Assembly (NCBI GenBank): GCA_946481475.1
Contig: CAMLOB010000150.1
Location: forward strand, 1-8,054
Direction of reading: 5' to 3'
Length of the DNA stretch: 8,054 bases
DNA from: an uncultured Chlorobiota bacterium
GTDB taxonomy: Bacteria; Bacteroidota; Kapaibacteriia; OLB7
The notes below the pieces were generated by a model that made no database searches, was not told the origin of the DNA, and saw only the letters and a list, made by a program, of their open reading frames with translations. The translations under genes and the position numbers were made by a program. Shown here in pieces: positions 1-5,261 of the stretch (its first letter is position 1; each line of letters begins with the position of its first letter).

Positions 1-247
1 TAGCCGACGGATCATATTCCCGCACCTGCATCTCGGAAATCGGTTTCGGCGTTCCCGATCCCCAGCGAACGTAGCCGTCTGAGAAGAGCTTTGTTCCTTT
101 CAGATCGTAGTCGCCGGTATACGGACCGGATGTCGTGTGGGTCGGGATCAGCACAACGTACTGATCGATCTGTCCCCGCGCGGTCGCCGGCGGAAGAAGG
201 AGGGAAAGAGCCAGACAGGAAATGAATCCTGAGAGAATCGTTTTCAT
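1..247 (-). CDS. Secreted protein of unknown function, N-terminal part (cut by window edge)
   Basis: An open frame starts at ATG (247-245, minus) and runs 82 codons to the left edge with no stop, so only the N-terminus is seen. Residues 1-23 form a typical Sec signal peptide: Met-Lys start, hydrophobic stretch around residues 8-18 (rich in Leu), then Pro-Pro and an Ala-Thr-Ala motif at 21-23 that suits signal peptidase I cleavage. The predicted mature part begins near RGQIDQYVVLIPTHTTSG and is rich in Gly, Tyr, Thr and Asp. I do not recognise a family. An alternative frame (start at 257) covers the same DNA but gives an Arg-rich, low-quality protein and lacks the signal peptide. There is no clear Shine-Dalgarno before the ATG. 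It is divergent from nadC with a 126-bp gap. An exported role is inferred; function is unknown. Confidence 0.7.
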   Translation of the reverse strand, partial: MKTILSGFISCLALSLLLPPATARGQIDQYVVLIPTHTTSGPYTGDYDLKGTKLFSDGYVRWGSGTPKPISEMQVREYDPSA

Positions 248-373
248 AGCCGAACAAAAAACATAACCGGTTTGATCATCATCCGGGCGATCAGGGTGAA
301 GATAAGAGAATAAAAGAATATCTTTCCACATTCTTGCTTCGATCGGAATTTCACTGAGAGCGACTGAATTGCG
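248..373. promoter_or_regulatory. Divergent intergenic region between the secreted-protein gene and nadC
   Basis: These 126 bp separate two divergently oriented starts, so promoters for both genes should lie here. The stretch around 250-345 is clearly more AT-rich than the coding DNA, with A-runs at 255-260 and an AATAAAAGAATATC-like segment at 309-322. I cannot assign -35/-10 boxes with confidence, and I see no riboswitch-like structure. A weak purine tract (GAGAG, 356-360) lies about 13 bases before the nadC ATG. The promoter role is inferred from gene orientation, not from a recognised motif. Confidence 0.4.
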
Positions 374-1231
374 ATGATACCTACGATTGACGACCGTTCC
401 GTTCTACGTTTGATACAGATTGCACTGGCAGAGGATGTCGGCACCGGCGACCTGACCTCGGAATCGCTTGTCGATGCTGCGGAGCGCGTACACGGCGTTC
501 TGCTGGCGAAAGAACAGATGGTGCTGGCCGGTTCGCCGATTGCCGGACTGGTCTTCGGTGAGGTTGACCGGGCAATTACCTGCGAGTGGCAGGTTCCCGA
601 AGGGGCCATTGTTGAACCCGGGACGATTCTGGCCCATCTTCACGGTCCGGCACGACCCATTCTGACTGCCGAGCGGACGGCACTGAACTTCCTGCAGCGC
701 ATATCGGGCGTTGCGTCGCTGACCAGACGATATGTCGAACGGGTGGAGGGGACCGGTGCAACGGTTCTCGATACGCGCAAGACGCTCCCCGGCTGGCGGA
801 TTCTGGACAAGTATGGCGTGAAGATCGGCGGGGGGGAGAATCACCGTATGGGACTGTACGATATGGTGATGGTCAAGGACAATCATATCGCCGCGCACGG
901 GTCGATCCGGGCGGCCGTGACGGCCGTTCGCCGCTACTTTGATCTGCGCGGGATCGAGGGGGTGAAAATCGAAGTGGAGACGGCCGATCTCGACGACGTC
1001 AGCGAAGCCCTGGCATGTGAGGGAATCTCCCGCATCATGTTCGACAACTTCAGCCTTTCCGACCTGGAAAACGGTGTCTCCCTTGTCGACGGAAGGATGC
1101 AGACCGAAGCGTCCGGAGGGATCACGCTGGAGAGGATACGGGATGTGGCCGAAACCGGTGTGCAGTACATCAGTGTCGGCGCATTGACCCATTCGGCACG
1201 GAGCGTTGATATATCGCTGGATTTCAAGTAG
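374..1231 (+). CDS. nadC: Nicotinate-nucleotide pyrophosphorylase (carboxylating), quinolinate phosphoribosyltransferase
   Basis: NadC converts quinolinate and PRPP to nicotinate mononucleotide, CO2 and pyrophosphate, the step that joins de novo quinolinate synthesis to NAD assembly in the cytoplasm. The 285-residue protein has the family's full length. An N-terminal sandwich domain (about 1-115, with EDVGTGDLT at 20-28) is followed by the barrel domain. Signature residues are present: ERTALNFLQRISG (100-112), DTRKT (133-137), DKYGVKIGGGENHRMG (145-160), VMVKDNH (165-171), acidic strand KIEVE (198-202), MFDNF (222-226), EASGGI (245-250) and YISVGALTHS (265-274). Arg101, Arg135, Lys136, His157, Arg158 and Lys168 match the positively charged substrate pocket known in this family. 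The ATG at 374 gives the expected N-terminus. No nadA or nadB is adjacent, so it appears to be a single-gene unit, divergent from the secreted-protein gene and convergent with the LysE-type gene. Confidence 0.97.
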   Translation: MIPTIDDRSVLRLIQIALAEDVGTGDLTSESLVDAAERVHGVLLAKEQMVLAGSPIAGLVFGEVDRAITCEWQVPEGAIVEPGTILAHLHGPARPILTAERTALNFLQRISGVASLTRRYVERVEGTGATVLDTRKTLPGWRILDKYGVKIGGGENHRMGLYDMVMVKDNHIAAHGSIRAAVTAVRRYFDLRGIEGVKIEVETADLDDVSEALACEGISRIMFDNFSLSDLENGVSLVDGRMQTEASGGITLERIRDVAETGVQYISVGALTHSARSVDISLDFK

Positions 1232-1251
1232 AGAGAGGGCGAATGCCAATG

Positions 1252-1380
1252 TTCGAAGTGCGATTTTCAATTGCCGAATGAGGAAGGTTGAAGAAGGGAA
1301 GGCGTGAGAAGTCAATCTTGCGTGCGGAATCCCCCTGAACTCTTTTCCCCTTCGACATTCAACAATCGCCAATCGAAAAT
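1252..1380 (+). repeat. Dispersed ~130-bp intergenic repeat, copy A
   Basis: This 129-bp stretch begins 20 bp after the nadC stop. It aligns end to end with the reverse complement of 5119-5256. By hand I count about 117 identical of 129 aligned bases, with four short gaps in copy A (5, 1, 1 and 2 bases). It starts TTCGAAGTGCGATTTTC and ends CAATCGCCAATCGAAAAT. The outer ~32 bases at each end are imperfect inverted repeats of one another (sharing TTCGA, GCGATT and CGAA blocks). The middle carries a purine-rich GAAGGTTGAAGAAGGGAAGG tract and a conserved GGAATCCCCCTGAAC core. No coding frame is conserved between the copies. It may be a MITE-like element or a structured 3'-end element; which one is not decidable from this window. 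Confidence 0.85.
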
Positions 1381-1403
1381 ACCCGGCGCTCCCTCGACCA
1401 TCA

Positions 1404-1481
1404 CCTTTGTGGTTTCTTTGTGTCCGCACGCCATCCGCCAGGGCGGACATCAAAGACCTCGGCGGATTGTGTCTTTGTGGT
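1404..1481 (+). repeat. CTTTGTGGT repeat module with central palindrome
   Basis: CTTTGTGGT occurs at 1405-1413 and again at 1473-1481. A related inverted form, ACCACGAAG, occurs at 1559-1567 outside this span. Between the direct copies, TGTCCGC (1421-1427) pairs with GCGGACA (1443-1449), and inside that TCCGCC-AG-GGCGGA (1434-1447) is a perfect short palindrome. No convincing reading frame crosses it. From memory, strings of the type CTTTGTG(T/G)...CTTTGTGGT are common in intergenic DNA of diverse bacteria, but I cannot verify this here. I treat it as a small non-coding repeat module of unknown role. Confidence 0.5.
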
Positions 1482-1520
1482 AAAATTCCCGACAAACCTT
1501 CCTTCTCTGCCGCACCGGAA

Positions 1521-1552
1521 ATTTTCGAATGACGAAGTGCGATTGTCGATTG
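1521..1552 (+). repeat. Fragment related to the ends of the dispersed repeat
   Basis: These 32 bp start ATTTTCGAATG, identical to the first 11 bases of copy B on the plus strand (5119-5129). They continue with CGAAGTGCGATTGTCGATTG, which closely matches the opposite end of the element (CGAAGTGCGATTTTCGATTG). It therefore looks like the two termini joined with the interior missing, either a deletion remnant or a solo terminal unit. It lies 140 bp downstream of copy A in the same intergenic region. Confidence 0.6.
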
Positions 1553-1580
1553 CAGAGACCACGAAGAGTCTGCACCACTG

Positions 1581-1678
1581 ACTGCTCAAAGCTCACTGCT
1601 CAAAGCTCACTGCTCAAAGCTCACTGCTCAAAGCTCACCGCTCAAAGCTCACTGCTCAAAGCTCACTGCTCAAAGCTC
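1581..1678. repeat. Tandem array, seven copies of a 14-bp unit
   Basis: The unit ACTGCTCAAAGCTC is repeated seven times head to tail with no spacers: starts at 1581, 1595, 1609, 1623, 1637, 1651 and 1665. Six units are identical and the fifth has one T-to-C change (1639). The array ends 3 bp before the stop codon of the minus-strand exporter gene (1682-1684), so it lies in that gene's immediate 3' flank. Because 14 is not a multiple of three and the frame through it gives only a Ser/Leu/Ala periodic peptide, it is not likely to be coding. Near-identity of units suggests recent expansion or active homogenisation by slippage, making it a candidate variable-number repeat. Confidence 0.95.
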
Positions 1679-1681
1679 CCC

Positions 1682-2383
1682 TCAAAACAACGCCTTCCAA
1701 TCCGTCGCAAGAAAAACCCGCACGGCAAGGATCAATGCAAAGAGATAGAAAGCCCCTCCGGCAAACTTGAAGATGTAGGTGAAATAGGTGACCGGAAGGC
1801 GGGTTCTCATACGGAGAATCAGTCTGAGCAGAAGGTGAAACCAGATGAAAACCCCGGTACCGAAGCCGAGGGCGTAGAGCGCATTCCCCCAGAACCCCGG
1901 AGCAAGCCATGATTTTGCCTGGATGAATCCTGCGACGGCAATCAATGAGGGGAGGAACGAGGGATTGGCCAGATTCATCACTCCCATCAGCACGCCGACC
2001 ATCAGGGCCGAGGAGAAGCCGAACTTCCGTGCCTTGTTCTCCCGCAATTCCTCTTCTTCGGTCGAGTGGCGCAGATCGTCGCTGGTAGCATGGAAGTACT
2101 TCCGACCGAGGACCAGAAGAATCGCGATACAGGCGATCTGGAAGGCCAGCTCGAACCAGGCGTGACCGGCGAGAAAATGCTGAAATTCGAGAATCAGAGC
2201 CGAAGAGGCAAAGGCGGCGATCAGCGCGTAGACGCAATCGATCAGCGAAGCCCCGATACCGATCCGCAATCCGGTCCGGAAATTTCCCTGGACTCCCTGT
2301 TTGATAACGGCAACCGAGATCGGACCCGGAGGAATCGACATGCCGAAGCCGACGACCAGACCGATGAGGAGCGAACCGATCAT
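1682..2383 (-). CDS. LysE/RhtB-family amino-acid exporter-like membrane protein
   Basis: The 233-residue, very hydrophobic protein fits the LysE/RhtB translocator family (about 190-240 residues), inner-membrane exporters of amino acids or related small solutes. The hallmark is an N-terminal helix ending in SIPPGPISVAVIKQG (16-30), the conserved Pro-Pro-Gly-Pro region of the family. Likely membrane segments are at about 3-23, 40-63, 76-94, 123-155 (with NLANPSFLPS at 137-146, a second family-typical Asn-Pro site), 163-190 and 204-226. A charged cytoplasm-like loop (98-120, DDLRHSTEEEELRENKARK) divides the two halves, as usual. The start ATG lies 3 bp after the purF stop, so translation is probably coupled to purF and both are in one transcript. 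The substrate cannot be read from the sequence. The gene's stop lies 3 bp from the 14-bp tandem array. Confidence 0.85.
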   Translation of the reverse strand: MIGSLLIGLVVGFGMSIPPGPISVAVIKQGVQGNFRTGLRIGIGASLIDCVYALIAAFASSALILEFQHFLAGHAWFELAFQIACIAILLVLGRKYFHATSDDLRHSTEEEELRENKARKFGFSSALMVGVLMGVMNLANPSFLPSLIAVAGFIQAKSWLAPGFWGNALYALGFGTGVFIWFHLLLRLILRMRTRLPVTYFTYIFKFAGGAFYLFALILAVRVFLATDWKALF

Positions 2384-2386
2384 CCG

Positions 2387-3907
2387 CTACTCGGCCTCGT
2401 CGAAGGCAAGTTTTGTGGCCCCCACCTCGATCTGCACCGGATAGTCGCCGGTGAAGCATGCGGTGCAGTAGCCGATTCCTTCCTCCTGCGGTGCCGATTC
2501 GATCAACCCCTCCACCGAGAGATATTGCAGCGAATCGACCCCGAGTTCTGCCCTGATCGCTTCCACATCCAGATGATACTGATTGGCGATCAGTTCTTCC
2601 TTTGACGGGAAGTCCATACCGTAGAGGCAGGGATGGGTGATCGGCGGCGAACTGATGCGAAGGTGAAGTTTATCCGGATCAGCGCTCCGGAGCATCTCCA
2701 CCAGAGCCTTCGAGGTGGTCCCCCGGACGATTGAATCGTCGATGACCACCACTTCCTGATCCTTCAGCACCCCTTTGACCACATTGAACTTCGTTCTGAC
2801 CTTGACTTCCCGGTTTTTCTGACCGGGGGAGATGAAGGTGCGTCCGACATAGTGGCTGCGGATCAGACCGATCTCATGTCGTGTGTTCGGGGCGTTCAGT
2901 TCCCGGTTGACGTGGCTGTAGCCGAGCGTGGCGGTGTTCGACGAATCGGGGACACCCATCACCACCACCTTGTCGTCCTGATGTTCCGGCTTGAGTCCCC
3001 CTTCCTCAGCCAGGCGTTTTCCCAGCTTGCGGCGGACCTTGTCGACCGAGTGACCGAAGATCGTGCTGTCGGGACGGGAGAAGTAGACGTACTCGAAGAT
3101 GCAGTGCCGGGCTTCGGGTGTGGTGTCGTCGATCATGATCGACTTGATCTCGCCGGTTGCGATGGTCTCATCGTCGATGATGACGATCTCGTTGTGTTTG
3201 ACGTCGCGGATATACTCGGCCTGCAGGATGTCAAACGCACAGGTTTCCGAGGCGACGATATAACCGTCGCCGATTTTTCCGATTGAGAGGGGACGAAAAC
3301 CATGCGGATCGCGGGCTGCCACCAGTCCATGATCGGTCAGGATCGTCAGCGAATAGGCTCCCCGCACAATCCGGAGAGCATCGCGGATACGACCGATAAT
3401 GCTATCTTCACGGCTTCTTGCAATCAGGTGGAGGATCACCTCGGAATCGGTCGTCGTCTGGAAAATCGCCCCTTCCTCGCTGAGCAGTTTCCGAAGCGTT
3501 CCCGAGTTCGTCAGGTTGCCGTTGTGGGCCAGGGCCAGGTGACCGACGGCCGAGGAATTGATGAAAAAAGGCTGGATATTGGCCCGTTTGATGGTCGATC
3601 CGGTCGTGGAGTACCGGTTATGACCGATGGCATGCTCTCCCCGAAGCTGTACCGAGAGGATTTCCGGGTCGTTGAAGACGTCCAGAACAAGTCCGTGGGC
3701 TTTGTGGACGGCAAACGAACGCTCACCGGGACGTTTTTCGCTGGCTCTGGAAGAGACGATGCCGGCCGATTCCTGACCCCGATGCTGGAGGGCGTGCAGA
3801 GCGTAGTAGGTCTGGATGGCTGCTTCCGGGTGGTTATAGACACCGACAACACCGCAATTGCACAACGGCTTGTCGATTTCGCGGTTCATAGCGGAATTGT
3901 TTTTCAT
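2387..3907 (-). CDS. purF: Amidophosphoribosyltransferase (glutamine PRPP amidotransferase)
   Basis: PurF makes 5-phosphoribosylamine from PRPP and glutamine, the first committed step of purine synthesis. The 506-residue protein is complete. Its N-terminal glutaminase domain opens, after a short propeptide, at Cys18 (CGVVGVYNHPEA), the expected catalytic nucleophile exposed by propeptide removal. Glutaminase motifs follow: HALQHRGQESAGI (38-50), GHNRYSTTG (95-103) and AHNGNLTN (127-134). The phosphoribosyltransferase domain has the flexible loop RTFISPGQKNR (356-366) and PRPP motif VVVIDDSIVRGTTSK (386-400). Cys223, Cys427, Cys481 and Cys484 match the four ligands of the [4Fe-4S] cluster in Bacillus-type PurF, so this is the oxygen-sensitive, propeptide-processed class. 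Met7 (3889) is an alternative start. Neither has a clear Shine-Dalgarno, and both leave a propeptide. It is followed 3 bp later by the LysE-type gene and is divergent from the glycosyltransferase. Confidence 0.97.
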   Translation of the reverse strand: MKNNSAMNREIDKPLCNCGVVGVYNHPEAAIQTYYALHALQHRGQESAGIVSSRASEKRPGERSFAVHKAHGLVLDVFNDPEILSVQLRGEHAIGHNRYSTTGSTIKRANIQPFFINSSAVGHLALAHNGNLTNSGTLRKLLSEEGAIFQTTTDSEVILHLIARSREDSIIGRIRDALRIVRGAYSLTILTDHGLVAARDPHGFRPLSIGKIGDGYIVASETCAFDILQAEYIRDVKHNEIVIIDDETIATGEIKSIMIDDTTPEARHCIFEYVYFSRPDSTIFGHSVDKVRRKLGKRLAEEGGLKPEHQDDKVVVMGVPDSSNTATLGYSHVNRELNAPNTRHEIGLIRSHYVGRTFISPGQKNREVKVRTKFNVVKGVLKDQEVVVIDDSIVRGTTSKALVEMLRSADPDKLHLRISSPPITHPCLYGMDFPSKEELIANQYHLDVEAIRAELGVDSLQYLSVEGLIESAPQEEGIGYCTACFTGDYPVQIEVGATKLAFDEAE

Positions 3908-3963
3908 GACTGCAAATCTACGTCGAAAAGAAGAAATCGCTGCTGATCGTTAGAGGCTGAAAC

Positions 3964-3970
3964 AAGGAGG
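3964..3970 (+). promoter_or_regulatory. Shine-Dalgarno sequence of the glycosyltransferase gene
   Basis: AAGGAGG lies 11 bases before the ATG at 3982. It is a near-perfect anti-16S match and fixes the start of the glycosyltransferase. It is the only strong ribosome binding site I see in the window. The rest of the 74-bp divergent gap (3908-3981) must hold the promoters for purF and this gene, but I cannot assign their boxes. Confidence 0.8.
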
Positions 3971-3981
3971 CGACCGAACGG

Positions 3982-5118
3982 ATGAAGATAGCCCTTATTG
4001 GACCCGCCTATCCGTACCGGGGGGGGATTGCGCACCACACGAACCTGCTGGCCCGTGCGCTTCGCGCCCGTGGGCACCGGGTGGATGTGATCACATTCAA
4101 ACGACAATACCCGAAATTCCTCTATCCCGGGGCATTTCAGGAAGAGGGGGGGGAGGTTTTTTCGGACATCGGATCGGAGCGTCTGATCGATTCGATGAAC
4201 CCGTTGAACTGGCTTCGGGTGGGGCGTGAGTTGCGGAAGCGGGGGTATGATCTCTACGTCTTCCGCTTCTGGATTCCCCTGTTCGGTCCGGTCTTCGGCA
4301 CGCTTGCCCGTCTGGTCGGGGGTAGCGTCGGGGGAAATGTGTTGATGATTCTGGACAATCTGATCCCGCACGAGAAGCGCTTCGGCGACAGTGCCTTCAC
4401 GAACTATCAGTTCCGTTATTGCACAAAAGCAATAACACAATCATCCACCGTCAGCAGACAGTTTCGCGAGAGATTTCCCGGAATTCCCGAAACAATGCTG
4501 CCCCACCCGGTCTACGAACATTTCGGCGCCCCGATTCCGAGGGAGGAGGCACGGAAGATGCTGCAGATCGATGACCGTCCGACCCTCCTGTTCTTCGGGT
4601 TTATTCGCAGGTATAAGGGACTCGACCTTTTGCTTGAAGCGATGCCCGAGGTTCTGAGACGAATGCCTGACGTCCAGCTTCTGGTGGTGGGGGAGTTCTT
4701 CGGCGATCCGAAGCCCTATCTGGATATCGTCGCGAAACACGGATTGAAGGATCGGGTCATCATCCGCAACGAGTTCGTTCCGAACGAAGAGGTCACCCGG
4801 TGGTTCTCCGCATCGGACCTTCTGGTCCTGCCGTATCGTTCGGCCACCAACAGCGGTATCGTCCAGATCGGGTATAACTTCGCCCTCCCTTCGGTGGTGA
4901 CCGATGTCGGTTCTCTCTCGGAAGTGGTGATCGACGGCGTGACCGGCTACGTGATTCCCGAGGCGACGCCCGAACATATCGCCGATGCCGTCGCGAAGGC
5001 ATTTGCTCCGGGTGTGGCCGAACGGTTGAGCGCGGGAATCGTTGAAGAGCGAAAGAAGTACAGTTGGGAGGCGTTTGCCGAGGGACTGGAAAGGTTTGTG
5101 GCGGAAAAGGAAGGGTGA
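3982..5118 (+). CDS. GT-B fold glycosyltransferase (GT4-like)
   Basis: This 378-residue protein looks like a GT4-type glycosyltransferase that moves a sugar from a nucleotide-sugar donor to an acceptor, for example in cell-surface glycan or glycolipid assembly. The N-terminal Rossmann half starts with MKIALIGPAYPYRGGIAHHT (1-20), the glycine-rich loop usual for the acceptor-side domain. The C-terminal half has TLLFFGFIRRYKGLDLLLEA (201-220), the donor-domain start with its Gly-x-x-x-x-Tyr-Lys-Gly signature, then VQLLVVGEF (231-239), LVLPYRSATNSGIVQIGYNF (281-300) and SLSEVVIDGVTGYVIP (311-326). The usual glutamates of the EX7E motif are not in place (about Thr289 and Gly297 by alignment). I recall this SATxSG variant from other GT4-like proteins. 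No sugar or acceptor can be assigned. There is no signal peptide; it is likely cytoplasmic or membrane-associated. It stands alone, with no neighbouring glycan genes. Confidence 0.88.
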   Translation: MKIALIGPAYPYRGGIAHHTNLLARALRARGHRVDVITFKRQYPKFLYPGAFQEEGGEVFSDIGSERLIDSMNPLNWLRVGRELRKRGYDLYVFRFWIPLFGPVFGTLARLVGGSVGGNVLMILDNLIPHEKRFGDSAFTNYQFRYCTKAITQSSTVSRQFRERFPGIPETMLPHPVYEHFGAPIPREEARKMLQIDDRPTLLFFGFIRRYKGLDLLLEAMPEVLRRMPDVQLLVVGEFFGDPKPYLDIVAKHGLKDRVIIRNEFVPNEEVTRWFSASDLLVLPYRSATNSGIVQIGYNFALPSVVTDVGSLSEVVIDGVTGYVIPEATPEHIADAVAKAFAPGVAERLSAGIVEERKKYSWEAFAEGLERFVAEKEG

Positions 5119-5260
5119 ATTTTCGAATGGCGATTGTTGAATGTCGAAGGGAGGAAAACGGTTCAGGGGGAATTCCGCATCGCAAGGTTAACCCTTTACA
5201 CCTTCCCTTCTTCTCTTCAACCTTCCTCATTCGACAATCGAAAATCGCACTTCGAAAATC
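5119..5260 (-). repeat. Dispersed ~130-bp intergenic repeat, copy B (inverted relative to copy A)
   Basis: The element starts on the base after the glycosyltransferase stop (5116-5118) and runs to 5256 by alignment with copy A. Repeat-like bases (AAAATC) continue to 5260, next to the photolyase stop at 5262-5264. It therefore fills the whole gap between two convergent genes. The reverse complement matches copy A at about 117 of 129 aligned bases, with 9 extra bases here. The ends form an imperfect inverted repeat: 5119-5154 (ATTTTCGAATGGCGATTG...) against the complement of 5225-5259 (ATTTTCGAAGTGCGATTTTC...). Transcripts from either strand could fold into a long imperfect hairpin. There is no U-rich tail of a classic intrinsic terminator. 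Confidence 0.85.
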
Positions 5261-5261
5261 G

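Noticed and set aside
215..247. Lipoprotein signal (Cys11) in the secreted protein
   Set aside because: The bases before Cys11 give Phe-Ile-Ser, not a normal lipobox, and it lies too early; an Ala-x-Ala site at 21-23 fits a standard signal peptide better.
404..1495. 363-residue minus-strand open frame opposite nadC
   Set aside because: It is the antisense of a clear nadC gene and its start lies in repeat DNA; it shows no recognisable domain and an Arg/Pro/His-rich composition.
1581..1678. Possible CRISPR array
   Set aside because: The 14-bp units are directly abutting with no unique spacers, and no cas genes are present.
1529..1912. 127-residue plus-strand open frame through the tandem array
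   Set aside because: It consists of the translated 14-bp repeat followed by the antisense of the exporter gene; composition is not protein-like and there is no ribosome binding site.
3913..3920. TAGATTTG on the minus strand upstream of purF, matching the Bacteroidota -7 box TAnnTTTG
   Set aside because: No TTTG -33 partner is found at the expected distance, and it lies only 5 bp from the start codon, which would need a leaderless transcript; a chance match is likely.
3302..3946. 214-residue plus-strand open frame opposite purF
   Set aside because: It is the antisense of strongly conserved purF codons and has no recognisable domain.
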